DNA of 64,000 nucleotides from the NCBI RefSeq assembly GCF_014205215.1, contig NZ_JACHNC010000001.1:9792501-9856500 (forward strand), given 5' to 3'. The position numbers were made by a program, and so were the translations under genes. This DNA comes from Actinoplanes lobatus (GTDB lineage: Bacteria > Actinomycetota > Actinomycetes > Mycobacteriales > Micromonosporaceae). Below are positions 16,637 to 25,395 of this stretch, piece by piece; the stretch's first letter is position 1; each line of letters begins with the position of its first letter. Under the pieces are notes generated by a model that saw nothing but the letters and a program-made list of their open reading frames with translations, searched no databases and was not told where the DNA came from.

Positions 16637-17821
16637 TCACTCCGGAATGGCGAGGGCGATGGTCAGGGCCAGGACCCACCGCGGGTCGCGGAGGCGGTCG
16701 CCGTACAGCTCGCGGAGCCGGGCCATCCGGTAGCGGACCGTCTGCGGGTGCACGAACAGTTCAGCGGCCACGTCCTCGCGGCGGCCGTGGTGCAGCAGCC
16801 AGCTGCGCAGCGTCTCGACCAGCTTGGCGGCGGCCGCGCCGCGCTCGCCGGCCAGCGGGGTCAGCGCCCAGGCCCGCAGATCCGCCAGCGCGCCCGGGTC
16901 GGCGGTCACCACCACCGCGGCCAGGTGGTCCTCGGTGTCGACGACCTCGCCGCCGGCCGGTGCGGTCAGCCGGTGCACCCGGATCGCCCGGTCCAGCGAG
17001 CTCTTCGCCTCCAGCCATGGGCGGGCCGGGCCCATCACGACGTTGTGGCCGGTCAGCAACCGGGTCATGGTCGGGCGGGAGCTGCCCTGCGGGTCCGGTA
17101 CCAGCAGCACGGTCAGGCCGGGATGCTCGGGTACGGCGTCGGCGAGCTGCAGCGTACGCGGATCGAGCAGGTCGATCACCCAGCGTGCCGCGCGTTCCGG
17201 CAGCAGCAGCGCGGTGAGGGTCTGCGGGGCCGCCCACTCGGCCTGCTCGGCGGCGGCCTGGAGCACGTGCGCGGGTTCCCCGGCGACCAGCGCCTGCGCC
17301 AGCTCCTGGAGGTGGCGCATCCGGATCCGGCCGGAGGCGGCCAGTTCGTCGGCGTGCCCGGCCACGCTGGCCGCGGACAGCTCGTCGATGTAGGCGAAGA
17401 CCAGTTCGGCGAAGTCGGCGATGGTGGCGGCGGGCTGCCCGGCGGCGACACTGATCGCGGCCAGCTCACGCCACGCCACCCGGGCGCCCACCCGGTAGGC
17501 GGCGAGCAGCGCGTCCAGGCTGCGGCCGGAGCGGGCCTCGCCGCGGCCCAGCGCGTACGCCGCCTCGATCGCCGACGCCATCGGGGTGCCCGGGTCGGCG
17601 CCCGGACGGGACACCAGGTTCAGGAAGGTGGCGAGTGCGGCCCGCACCGCCCTCGCGATCTTGTGCCCGAGCTCGCCGGCGAACGGTTCGGCGTACGCCG
17701 GGACCTCCCGGATGATCGCCTTGATCGTCTGTGAGGAGACTCCGGACAAACCCTGCCGGAGTGGGTCGACGACCTCTGGCGGCAGGCGATAGGACCGTAC
17801 GTCGCGCAGCGGCTGTTTCAC
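16637..17821 (-). CDS. PucR-family transcriptional regulator
   Basis: A 394-residue regulator. The N-terminal two thirds is an all-helical RsbRD-like sensor followed by a GGDEF-like fold (LLTGHNVVMGPARPW). The C-terminal PucR helix-turn-helix is LLHHGRREDVAAELFVHPQT followed by VRYRMARLRELYG. GTG 17821 is preceded by GAGGGAG. It is divergent from the ferredoxin-reductase/desaturase operon (109-bp gap), where such regulators often control membrane-lipid desaturation genes, so it probably regulates that operon (inference). Confidence 0.88.
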   Translation of the reverse strand: MKQPLRDVRSYRLPPEVVDPLRQGLSGVSSQTIKAIIREVPAYAEPFAGELGHKIARAVRAALATFLNLVSRPGADPGTPMASAIEAAYALGRGEARSGRSLDALLAAYRVGARVAWRELAAISVAAGQPAATIADFAELVFAYIDELSAASVAGHADELAASGRIRMRHLQELAQALVAGEPAHVLQAAAEQAEWAAPQTLTALLLPERAARWVIDLLDPRTLQLADAVPEHPGLTVLLVPDPQGSSRPTMTRLLTGHNVVMGPARPWLEAKSSLDRAIRVHRLTAPAGGEVVDTEDHLAAVVVTADPGALADLRAWALTPLAGERGAAAAKLVETLRSWLLHHGRREDVAAELFVHPQTVRYRMARLRELYGDRLRDPRWVLALTIALAIPE

Positions 17822-17930
17822 GCGGCTCCCTCACATTCCGTCCGTCCTTGTCCCCGCCGAACAATTATGCGGCCCCGGATTCACTTTCCCAGGTCAGGAC
17901 TTTGCCTTTGCGAGCGACCAGTCTTGGTAG

Positions 17931-19025
17931 GTGCCTGTAAATCAGACATCGCTGTTCACCCGGCGACTCAGGAACGGCGCGTGGCGCGTGGTCGAGCTGA
18001 TCACCACTCCGGTGGTGCCGGCCGACTATCTCGACGTCATCGCGCCCCTGCGCAACCCCACCGTCCTGCGCGCCCGGATCGAAGCGGTGCGCCCCGAGAC
18101 CGCCGACGCGGTCACCCTGGAGCTGCGCCCGGGTCGTGGCTGGGAGCCACACCAGCCCGGACAGTACGTCCGGCTCGGCGTGGACGTCGACGGTGTCCGG
18201 CTGTGGCGTGCCTACTCGGTGACCAGCGCGGCCGGCCGTCGCGACGGCAGGTTCACCGTCACCGTGAACGCCGTCCGGGACGGCGTGGTCAGCGGTCACC
18301 TGCTGCGGCACGCCCGCAAGGGCATGCTGGTCCACCTCGACGTGCCGGCCGGCGACTTCGTGCTGACCTCGCCCCGGCCGGCCAGGACGCTGTTCGTCAC
18401 GGCGGGCAGCGGCATCACCCCGGTGATGGGCATGCTGCGCAGCGCCCTTCCCGAGCTGGGCGACGTGGTCGTCGTGCACTCGGCCAGGACCCCGGAGGGC
18501 GTCGTCTTCGGCGCCGAGCTGCGTGAGCTCGCCGCCCAGGGCCGGATCCGGCTGATCGAGCGGCACACCCGCGCCGACGGGCGGCTCAAGCCGGCCGCGC
18601 TGGCCGACCTGGTGCCCGACCTGTTCGAGCGGGAGACCTGGGCGTGCGGCCCCGGCGACATGCTCGACGACCTCCAGGAGCACTGGGCCGACGCGGGCGC
18701 CGCCGAGCGGCTGCACGTCGAACGCTTCCGTCCCACGGTGCTGGTCGCCGGCGACGGCGGCACGGTCACCTTCGAGAAGTCCGGCCTGGTCGTCGACGTC
18801 GCCGCCGGCGCCACGGTGCTCGACGCGGCCGAGGCGGCCGGCCAGTTGATGAGATCCGGCTGCCGGATGGGCATCTGCTTCAAGTGCGTGCTGCCCATGC
18901 GCGAGGGCATCGTCCGCGACGTCCGCGACGGCAAGCTCACCACCGCGACCGAGGTGGACGGCGACAACGTCCTGATCCAGACATGCATCTCCACGGCCGC
19001 CGGCCCGTGCCGGCTGGACGCCTGA
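17931..19025 (+). CDS. Flavin/NADPH reductase with C-terminal 2Fe-2S ferredoxin domain
   Basis: A 364-residue electron-transfer protein moving electrons from NAD(P)H through FAD to a plant-type 2Fe-2S cluster. The FAD-binding motif is RAYSVTSA, the NAD-binding motif is VTAGSGITPVMGML, the C-terminal Cys-Gly-Pro motif is WACGPGDML, and the cluster cysteines are CRMGICFKC with a fourth in QTCIS. GTG 17931 has no clear ribosome site, so the message may be nearly leaderless. It precedes an acyl desaturase by 128 bp in the same direction, an arrangement known for mycobacterial stearoyl-CoA desaturase and its reductase. Its role as the desaturase's electron donor is therefore well supported by context. 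Confidence 0.93.
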   Translation: MPVNQTSLFTRRLRNGAWRVVELITTPVVPADYLDVIAPLRNPTVLRARIEAVRPETADAVTLELRPGRGWEPHQPGQYVRLGVDVDGVRLWRAYSVTSAAGRRDGRFTVTVNAVRDGVVSGHLLRHARKGMLVHLDVPAGDFVLTSPRPARTLFVTAGSGITPVMGMLRSALPELGDVVVVHSARTPEGVVFGAELRELAAQGRIRLIERHTRADGRLKPAALADLVPDLFERETWACGPGDMLDDLQEHWADAGAAERLHVERFRPTVLVAGDGGTVTFEKSGLVVDVAAGATVLDAAEAAGQLMRSGCRMGICFKCVLPMREGIVRDVRDGKLTTATEVDGDNVLIQTCISTAAGPCRLDA

Positions 19026-19043
19026 CTTTCTTGAGAACGGCTT

Positions 19044-19067
19044 CCTCCGAGCCCGCAACCTCGGAGG
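19044..19067. other. Hairpin between reductase and desaturase
   Basis: CCTCCGAG and CTCGGAGG arms (8 bp) with an 8-nt loop, followed by further CTCCGAG half copies to about 19100. Possibly an mRNA processing or partial termination point allowing different levels of the two proteins. Confidence 0.4.
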
Positions 19068-19153
19068 CGCCACCTCCGAGCCCCGCCGCCTCGGAGCCCC
19101 GCCCGCGAGCCGGCTCCCCGCCGAACCGGCTCCCGAAAGAACGAGGAAGTTCT

Positions 19154-20332
19154 GTGACGACGCTCCAGCGCAAGGAAGTCAACCCGATCGCCCATCTCTC
19201 CCCGGAGGACATCGAGCAGCTCGGCCGGGAGCTCGACGCCATCCGCGACGAGATCCTCGCCGTCCGCGGCGAGCAGGACGCCCGGCACATCCGGCGGATG
19301 ATCGCCGTGCAGCGGCGCCTCGAACTCGGCAGCCGCGCCGTCCTGCTCTTCTCGGTCTTCCCCCCGGCCTGGGTCCTCGGCACGATCGGCCTGTCGATCT
19401 CCAAGATCCTGGAGAACATGGAGATCGGCCACAACATCCTCCACGGCCAGTACGACTTCATGCGCGACCCGAAGATCCACTCGACCACCTGGGAGTGGGA
19501 CTCGGCGTCGCCGGCCGAGCAGTGGAAGCACTCGCACAACGAGCTGCACCACAAGTACACCAACGTGGTCGGCCGGGACAACGACCTCGGCTACGGCATC
19601 ATGCGCGTCGACGAGCAGCAGAGGTGGGCGCCCGCGCACCTCGGGCAGCCGCTCTACAACTTCGTCAACGCGTGCTTCTTCGAATACGGCATCGCCGCCT
19701 ACGACCTGGAGCTGGGCCGCAACCTGCGGACCAAGAAGCGCCGCAACAACCCCGAGTTCCGTGCCCGCGCCCGCCAGGTCCTCCACAAGATCCGCCGGCA
19801 GGTCACCCGTGACTACGTCGTGCACCCGGCCCTCGCCCTCCCGGTCGGTTTCGCCGTCGGCAACCCGCTCGGCGCCCTCTTCGGCACCATGGCCGCCAAC
19901 TTCGTGGCCAACCTGGCCCGGAACCTGTGGACCCACTCGGTGATCATGTGCGGTCACTTCCCGAACGGCGTCGAGACCTTCGAGCGCACGTCGATCACCG
20001 GCGAGACCCGGGGTGAGTGGTACCTCCGGCAGATGCTCGGCTCGGCCAACATCTCCGGCAGCAAGCTGATGCACATCATGACCGGCAACCTCTCCCACCA
20101 GATCGAGCACCACCTCTTCCCCGACCTGCCGGCCAGCCGTTACGCCGAGGTCGCGCCGAAGGTGCGGGCGCTCTTCGAGCGTTACCAGCTCAACTACGTG
20201 ACCGGGCCGCTGGTCTTCCAGGTGGCGTCGGCGTGGGCCAAGGTCTTCCGCCTGGCCCTGCCCAACCGCAAGCCGGCCCGCGAGATCGACCACTCGATCC
20301 CGCCGCGCCACCCCGCCGAGGTCGCGGCCTGA
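19154..20332 (+). CDS. Membrane acyl-lipid/acyl-CoA desaturase
   Basis: A 392-residue diiron integral membrane desaturase introducing a double bond into fatty acyl chains. The histidine boxes are present: HNILHGQYD, WKHSHNELHHKYTN and HQIEHHLFPDLP, with hydrophobic segments between them. GTG 19154 follows GAGGAAG at good spacing; longer frames run back into the reductase gene and are rejected. The HQIEHH form of the third box is typical of front-end/omega-type desaturases. It works with the upstream flavin/2Fe-2S reductase and is likely controlled by the divergent PucR protein. Confidence 0.94.
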   Translation: MTTLQRKEVNPIAHLSPEDIEQLGRELDAIRDEILAVRGEQDARHIRRMIAVQRRLELGSRAVLLFSVFPPAWVLGTIGLSISKILENMEIGHNILHGQYDFMRDPKIHSTTWEWDSASPAEQWKHSHNELHHKYTNVVGRDNDLGYGIMRVDEQQRWAPAHLGQPLYNFVNACFFEYGIAAYDLELGRNLRTKKRRNNPEFRARARQVLHKIRRQVTRDYVVHPALALPVGFAVGNPLGALFGTMAANFVANLARNLWTHSVIMCGHFPNGVETFERTSITGETRGEWYLRQMLGSANISGSKLMHIMTGNLSHQIEHHLFPDLPASRYAEVAPKVRALFERYQLNYVTGPLVFQVASAWAKVFRLALPNRKPAREIDHSIPPRHPAEVAA

Positions 20333-20342
20333 CCGCACGAAA

Positions 20343-20377
20343 CGCCGGGGCCGGGCGACACACGCCCGGCCCCGGCG
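20343..20377. terminator. Bidirectional terminator, desaturase and ABM gene
   Basis: CGCCGGGGCCGGGCG, loop ACACA, and CGCCCGGCCCCGGCG form a perfect 15-bp stem between convergent stops at 20332 and 20381. Confidence 0.88.
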
Positions 20378-20380
20378 CCG

Positions 20381-20689
20381 TCACTCGGGTGGGACGCCCA
20401 GGCCGCCCAGCACGGTTGTCTCCTGACTGGTGAACTCGCCGGTCAGCAGCGGCATCGCCGCCGCGATCGCGGCCCGGGTCGCGGGCAGTTGCAGGGAGGC
20501 GTCGTGATGCTCCTTGCTCTCCCACACCTCGTTGACCCAGATGGTCTGATCGTCGTCGTCCGACACGCCGACGACGTAGACGTGGCAACCGGCGGAGCGC
20601 AGCCCGTCGGCGCCGCTGAGCAGGATGGACACGACCTCCTCCCGGTGGCCGGGCCGGGTCCTCATCGTGCCGAAGTAGCCATACCTCAT
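20381..20689 (-). CDS. ABM-domain (antibiotic biosynthesis monooxygenase-like) small protein
   Basis: A 102-residue protein with a dimeric ferredoxin-like alpha/beta fold: MRYGYFGTMRTRPGHREEV starts strand 1 and helix 1, and VNEVWESKEHHDASLQLP is the conserved middle. Such proteins are small cofactor-free oxygenases or stress and haem-related proteins; the actual substrate cannot be predicted. ATG 20689 follows AAAGGGGG. A much longer frame upstream overlaps the GH4 gene antisense and is not real. It lies downstream of the GH4 gene in the same direction. Confidence 0.85.
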   Translation of the reverse strand: MRYGYFGTMRTRPGHREEVVSILLSGADGLRSAGCHVYVVGVSDDDDQTIWVNEVWESKEHHDASLQLPATRAAIAAAMPLLTGEFTSQETTVLGGLGVPPE

Positions 20690-20742
20690 CTCGTGCCCCC
20701 TTTCACCGGTCACCCTGCCAGGCGGGTACGACAGTTTTCGGC

Positions 20743-22215
20743 TCACCCGGCCCGCAGGTAGGCGAGTTCGGGGAACTCGGCCCGGTAGGCGTCGATCAGA
20801 CGGGCCGCGACGGGTTCCGATCCGACCAGGGGATGCTCGGCCATCGCCCGTACCGCTGCGGCCTTCGATCCTGAATCGACCGCTTGCAGGACCCACCTCT
20901 CGGCCGTCTTGACCGCCTGGATCAGCCCCGTGCCGTGCGCCGGAAGCGGCGAGATCCGCTGGGGCGAAGCCCCGCGGGCGTCCACCGTGCACGGCACCTC
21001 GACCACCGCGCCGTCGTCGAGAGCGGCGACGGCGCCCCGGTTGCGCACGTTCAGGATGAGGGTGGTGGGCTCGTCGTGGGCCAGGGCGCGCATCACCGCG
21101 AGCGCGACACCCTCGTAACCGGCCGGCCGGGACTCGTCGTGCTCCCGCTCGCCGGCGCCGGTGAGCTCCCGGTTCTCGGCCATGTAGGTGGCCTCCCGCT
21201 CCCGCCACGCACCCAGCCAGGCGCCGAGCGGATCACGGACGAGGATCTCGGCATAACAGCGCCGCTGCTGCCCGAGCAGGAACTCACCCCGGGTCTGCGC
21301 CGCCTGCCGCACCGCGGCCAGCGTGCCGGCCGGATCGTAGTAGTAGTGCAGATACTCGTTGGGGATCGCGCCCAGGTCACGAAGACGGTCGGCGCCGAAG
21401 AGGCGGCCCTCCTCGAAGGATTCCAGCCGCGGGCGGTCGGCCAGGAGGCGCGCCAGGAGATTCCCGTCGCCGTCAGCGCCGGGCCCGGCCGGCCCGGGCG
21501 CCCCGGTCCCGCGAGCCGATCCCGGAACACCCGGCAGACCCGCCCCGGTACGCCGAGCGCCCGCCCCGAGCGGGACCGCGGCACGCGGGTCGGCCGCGTC
21601 GAGGAGGTGGACGCCGTAGAGCCAGCCCAGGTGGTTGAGCCCGGCGTAGTCGACGCGGACCGTGCCGGGGTCGGCGCCGAGGGCCTTCAGCACGCGGTCG
21701 ACCAGTCCGGACGGGGAGTCGCAGATGCCGATGACCCGGTCGCCGAGGTGGGTGGCCATGGCCTCGGTGACCAGACCGGCGGGGTTGGTGAAGTTGATCG
21801 TCCAGGCGGCGGGGGCGAGGCGCGCGATGCGGGCGGCGATACGGCGGGCCTCGGGGACGGTGCGCAGGCCGTAGGAGATGCCACCGGCGCCGACCGTCTC
21901 CTGGCCGAGGACGCCCGCTTCGAGTGCCACCCTCTCGTCGGTGACCCGCCCGCGCAGGCCGCCCACCCGGACCGCGCAGAACACGAAGTCCGCGCGGGTG
22001 ACCGCGGTGTCCAGGTCGGTGGTGGTGATCAGCCGCGGGGCTCCGGGCACGCCACGCGCCTGGGCGGTGAGCACCCGGCCGATCGCGTCGAGGCGCCCGG
22101 CGTCGACGTCGTGCAGGACCAGCTCGGTGATGCCGGTCTGCTCGCGGTCGGCGAGCAGCGCCCGGTGCACCAGCGGCACACGGAAACCCCCGCCGCCGAG
22201 AATCGTCAGTCGCAT
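20743..22215 (-). CDS. GH4-family NAD-dependent 6-phospho-glycosidase
   Basis: A 490-residue enzyme of glycoside hydrolase family 4, which cleaves phosphorylated disaccharides by a redox-elimination mechanism needing NAD and a divalent metal. The NAD loop is ILGGGGFRVPLVHRAL; the metal-site Cys lies in GICDSPSG and the metal-site His in GLNHLGWLYG. An unusual Gly/Ala/Pro-rich insert (about residues 220-250, around GVPGSARGTGAPGPAG) breaks the middle and accounts for the extra length over the usual roughly 440. It is downstream of a PfkB kinase in the same direction, which could make the phosphorylated substrate or use its product. 6-phospho-beta-glucosidase is the best guess. Confidence 0.9.
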   Translation of the reverse strand: MRLTILGGGGFRVPLVHRALLADREQTGITELVLHDVDAGRLDAIGRVLTAQARGVPGAPRLITTTDLDTAVTRADFVFCAVRVGGLRGRVTDERVALEAGVLGQETVGAGGISYGLRTVPEARRIAARIARLAPAAWTINFTNPAGLVTEAMATHLGDRVIGICDSPSGLVDRVLKALGADPGTVRVDYAGLNHLGWLYGVHLLDAADPRAAVPLGAGARRTGAGLPGVPGSARGTGAPGPAGPGADGDGNLLARLLADRPRLESFEEGRLFGADRLRDLGAIPNEYLHYYYDPAGTLAAVRQAAQTRGEFLLGQQRRCYAEILVRDPLGAWLGAWREREATYMAENRELTGAGEREHDESRPAGYEGVALAVMRALAHDEPTTLILNVRNRGAVAALDDGAVVEVPCTVDARGASPQRISPLPAHGTGLIQAVKTAERWVLQAVDSGSKAAAVRAMAEHPLVGSEPVAARLIDAYRAEFPELAYLRAG

Positions 22216-22356
22216 GCGATCTCCATGGCTCGGTTACCGATCATCGTTCTCCGCCGCCCTGACCCACGGGCGACGGCCGGGCAGAAGGCGCCGGGCCGTG
22301 ACATGAACGCCGGCGGACGCCGGACACGAACGGCCGGGGAAGGGCATTCACCCGGG

Positions 22357-23421
22357 TCAGTGGCCGGGGCTGACGTCGGAGAGGCGGGCGATCGTGGCCG
22401 TGGCGCGGTGGACCGCGTTGCGGCTGCCCGGTGGGATCACGTCGTCGAGGAAGCCGAACCGCCGGGCCAGGACCGCCTCGCTGGAGTCGCCGTGGTGGCG
22501 GGCGGCGCCGGCGCGGGTGGCGGTCCACCAGTCGGCGATGTCGCCCCAGCCGGGGGCCGACAGGGAGCCGCCGAAATGCTGCACCGACAGGGCGCCCACG
22601 AGCGTGGCGAAGGCCACCCGCTCGGCGAGCGGCCAGCCGCCGAGCGTGCCGGTGACGAATCCCGCGGTGAAGACGTCGCCGGCGCCGGTCGGGTCGAGGG
22701 CCTCCACCGGTACGCCGGGGACGGACGCGACCTCCCCGGTGCTCCCGTCGACGGCGAGCGCCCCGTCGCCGCCGCAGGTCACCACCACCACGGGTACGAG
22801 ACCGGACAGTTTCTCCAGGGCCTGGCGCGGCTCGTCGGTACGGGTGTAGCGCATGGCCTCGACCGCATTGGGCAGGAAGGCGTGACAGTCGGCGAGCACT
22901 CCGAGCACCTCGCACGACCACTGGTCGGTGTCGTCCCATCCGGCGTCGGCGAAGACGAGTGTCCCGGCGGCGCGGGCGCGGCGCACCCAGCCGGTGCCCT
23001 CCGGCGCCAGGCTCACGGCGGCGCTGCGGGCCGCGGGGAGGCCGTTGACCAGCCCGTCGGCGTCGGTGGGCAGGGGATGGCCGTGGGTGATCATGCTGCG
23101 GTCCCGGTCGTACGCCACCGACACGGTCACCGGCGAGTGCCAGTCGTCGAGGCGGCGTGAGGCGGAGAGGTCGATCCCCTCCTGACGGCTGAGCACCTGG
23201 TGGCAGAACTCACCGTAGGCGTCCGAGCTCAGCGCCGTGCCGAGCCCCGTGTGCAGGCCGAGCCGGCTGGCGGCCACCGCCAGGTTGGCGACGCCGCCGG
23301 GGCACGAGCCCATGCCGGGCGCCCAGACCTCGGTGCCGGGCTCGGGCAGCTCACGGAGGCCGGTGAAGATCACATCGAGGTAGACGATTCCCGGGACGAA
23401 TAGGTCGAGCTGTCGAGCCAT
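22357..23421 (-). CDS. PfkB-family carbohydrate kinase
   Basis: A 354-residue ATP-dependent sugar kinase. The N-terminal PfkB signature is around GSCPGGVANLAVAASRLG, and the C-terminal signature DPTGAGDVFTAGF holds the catalytic Asp base and anion hole. It sits 141 bp upstream of the GH4 gene in the same direction. GH4 enzymes need a 6-phosphorylated sugar, yet no PTS is visible here, so this kinase may provide it. Specific sugar unknown. Confidence 0.9.
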   Translation of the reverse strand: MARQLDLFVPGIVYLDVIFTGLRELPEPGTEVWAPGMGSCPGGVANLAVAASRLGLHTGLGTALSSDAYGEFCHQVLSRQEGIDLSASRRLDDWHSPVTVSVAYDRDRSMITHGHPLPTDADGLVNGLPAARSAAVSLAPEGTGWVRRARAAGTLVFADAGWDDTDQWSCEVLGVLADCHAFLPNAVEAMRYTRTDEPRQALEKLSGLVPVVVVTCGGDGALAVDGSTGEVASVPGVPVEALDPTGAGDVFTAGFVTGTLGGWPLAERVAFATLVGALSVQHFGGSLSAPGWGDIADWWTATRAGAARHHGDSSEAVLARRFGFLDDVIPPGSRNAVHRATATIARLSDVSPGH

Positions 23422-23464
23422 TGTCCGATCTTAGCGCCGCTCCTATCGGCGAAGTGGCCTTTGA

Positions 23465-23872
23465 TCAGCGAGCCTTCCGAAGGTCTACATGGGCGGCACG
23501 CAGGGTGTCCACAGTCCGGTCGGTGCCCGGCGGCCGTATTTCATCGAGAAGCCTCCATGCCTCATCCAAGGCTTGGGACAGGTCACCGATGCGTTGCGCG
23601 TGCTGGCGACGGACGTCCTCCCGCACCTTCTCGATACGGCGCATCCACCCCTCAGCCGCAGCCGAGGGCGCCGCCGGAGGTGGCGGCGGAGGTGGCGGCG
23701 GGTCGAGCACCTGCGAGGCCGGCACGATGGCGGCGATCGGCCGCCCGCCGTCGACCACGACGGTCACCTGCCCGGTCACCCCGGTGACGCGGACGAGTTG
23801 CTGGAACCGCAGGCGAGCCTCAGCGACGGTGAGCTCAATCCGGCGGCGAATCGGCGTTGCTGGTTCTCCCAT
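23465..23872 (-). CDS. Orphan Phd/YefM-like protein with polyproline hinge
   Basis: A 135-residue protein. Residues 12-55 resemble the N-terminal DNA-binding fold of Phd/YefM antitoxins (VAEARLRFQQLVRVTG then GGRPIAAIVPASQV). A run of nine prolines follows, then a charged, probably coiled-coil helix of about 60 residues (RRIEKVREDVRRQHAQRIG). No RelE, YoeB or PIN toxin lies next to it, and it is 43 bp upstream of the PfkB kinase in the same direction. It may be a solitary regulator derived from an antitoxin. Function uncertain. Confidence 0.6.
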   Translation of the reverse strand: MGEPATPIRRRIELTVAEARLRFQQLVRVTGVTGQVTVVVDGGRPIAAIVPASQVLDPPPPPPPPPAAPSAAAEGWMRRIEKVREDVRRQHAQRIGDLSQALDEAWRLLDEIRPPGTDRTVDTLRAAHVDLRKAR

Positions 23873-23942
23873 ACCGCGATGATGCGCCTGGGGTACGACA
23901 AATTCCGTGGCCGCTCGTCACCCGTGGGGATAAATTGCCGCG

Positions 23943-24596
23943 ATGACTGAGAACTCCATCGGTGCGCGGGATGTCCGCGAGGCGGTTGACCTGGCCATCG
24001 CCACCCTGCGGACCGCGACGGACCGGGATTGGCACACCCCGGCCGCCGGCCTGATCTGGTCCTGCTGGGAAACGATCGAGCACATGGCCGACGATCTGTT
24101 CGCCTATGCCACCCAATTGACGCCGAGGAATCCGCCACGGGCCACCTACGTCCCCTTCGGATGGCGGCACCACCGGGACGGCGGGCCGGCGCTGACCGTC
24201 TACGCCGAGGACGGCGCGAGCCGGGAGGGCCTGATCCAGGTGCTGGACTCGGCGGCCGGCCTGCTGGTGGCGGTGGTCGAGGTGGTTCCGGCGGACCGGG
24301 TGGCCTACCACCCGTACGGTGCTTCGGATCCGTCCGGTTTCGCCGCCATGGGCGTTGTGGAGACGCTGGCCCACATGCACGACGTCGCACGGGCCCTCGA
24401 TCTGGAGTGGGCCCCGCCGGAGGACCTGTGCGACCGTGCGCTGCGCCGCCTGTTCCGCGACGCGCCCACGGACACCGGCCGCTGGCCGACACTGCTCTGG
24501 GCGACCGGCCGCGGCGACCTGCCCGGACGGGACCGCCGGCCGTCCGACTGGCGCTGGGACGGCGCGCCCCTGAGCAAGGACGAAGCCGCTACCTGA
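23943..24596 (+). CDS. DinB / mycothiol-dependent maleylpyruvate isomerase-like protein
   Basis: A 217-residue four-helix-bundle protein. The N-terminal half (VREAVDLAIATL ... LIWSCWETIEHMADDLFAYA) and later ETLAHMHDVARAL carry the spaced His residues (EHMADD and HMHD) expected to bind one metal ion in this superfamily. Members are thiol-dependent isomerases or transferases; the substrate is unknown. It is divergent from the Phd-like gene, and its stop overlaps the stop of the convergent GAF gene by 8 bp. Confidence 0.75.
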   Translation: MTENSIGARDVREAVDLAIATLRTATDRDWHTPAAGLIWSCWETIEHMADDLFAYATQLTPRNPPRATYVPFGWRHHRDGGPALTVYAEDGASREGLIQVLDSAAGLLVAVVEVVPADRVAYHPYGASDPSGFAAMGVVETLAHMHDVARALDLEWAPPEDLCDRALRRLFRDAPTDTGRWPTLLWATGRGDLPGRDRRPSDWRWDGAPLSKDEAAT

Positions 24597-25095
24597 GCCG
24601 GTACGCGTCGAGCAGCCGCATCACCTTCTCCGCCCCGTCGGCCAGCACCGCCCGGTCGACGTCGGTGAAGATCCGTGGCCGCGCGTCGATCACGCAGTGC
24701 GCCCCGAGCGCGTGCCCACCGCCGATCAGCGGCACCCCGAGATAGCTGCGCATCCCGGTCATCCGCAGGAACGGGTTGTCGGCGTGCCGGGGATCCTGCG
24801 TCCCGTCGACGACGCAGTAGGGCTCCCCGGCGAGCACGGTGTGCGTGCACATGGCCCATTCCGCCGGCGTGCCCTCCGCGTCGGCCACCCATCCGGACAG
24901 CCCGTACGAGCCGATGATGAACTGTGAGGTGTCGAGGATCATCGACACCATCGAGATCGGCGCCTCGAGGAGCCCGGCGCTGCGTTTCGCGATGGCGTCG
25001 AGGCTGGTCCGCAGGTCCTCGTCGAAGAGGTCGTACCCGGCGATCTCCCGGATCCGCTCCGGGACGCCGAGCCGGTCGAAGAGGTCGGTGTTCAC
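24589..25095 (-). CDS. Stand-alone GAF-domain sensor protein
   Basis: A 168-residue soluble protein consisting of one GAF domain, with the typical end YLGVPLIGGGHALGAHCVID and a preceding conserved block around EWAMCTHTVLAGEP, where the Cys-X-His resembles the pattern of many bacterial GAF proteins preceding light or redox sensors. No output domain is attached. It lies in a leftward group with a small helical protein and a chemoreceptor, so it may feed signals into that system (inference). Confidence 0.8.
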   Translation of the reverse strand: MNTDLFDRLGVPERIREIAGYDLFDEDLRTSLDAIAKRSAGLLEAPISMVSMILDTSQFIIGSYGLSGWVADAEGTPAEWAMCTHTVLAGEPYCVVDGTQDPRHADNPFLRMTGMRSYLGVPLIGGGHALGAHCVIDARPRIFTDVDRAVLADGAEKVMRLLDAYRLR

Positions 25096-25103
25096 GGTGA
25101 CTC

Positions 25104-25382
25104 CTACAGGATGCTGTGCGCGGCGGCGAGCTGGGTGTATGCGGTGACCCGGATCTTGACGGCGACGGCGCAGAGCCGGGTGGACGGGTCGGCGTCGTGC
25201 ATGACGGCGAGCATCCGGTCCAGGCCGGCGGGCTCGTTTCCGGTGAGCCCGGCGGTGCGGAGCAGGTCGTTCCAGATCCGGGCGCCGTCCCCGGCGTGGA
25301 CCCGGAGCACCGCGGCCCGGGCGTCGTCCAGGGTGGGCCGGCTGAGCCCGTAGGGCGCACTGGTCACGATCTCTCCCGTCAC
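25104..25382 (-). CDS. Small helical protein of unknown function
   Basis: A 92-residue, mostly helical soluble protein (TLDDARAAVLRVHAGDGARI, GLDRMLAVMHDADPSTRL). Codon use is typical of neighbouring genes. It sits 8 bases upstream of the GAF gene and 13 bases downstream of the chemoreceptor, all leftward, so the three are very likely one operon. No known domain recognised. Confidence 0.65.
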   Translation of the reverse strand: MTGEIVTSAPYGLSRPTLDDARAAVLRVHAGDGARIWNDLLRTAGLTGNEPAGLDRMLAVMHDADPSTRLCAVAVKIRVTAYTQLAAAHSIL

Positions 25383-25395
25383 GAGGGTCCAGGGT

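Noticed and set aside
18296..20338. 680-codon antisense frame over reductase and desaturase
   Set aside because: No motifs, and opposite-strand genes have cofactor and His-box signatures.
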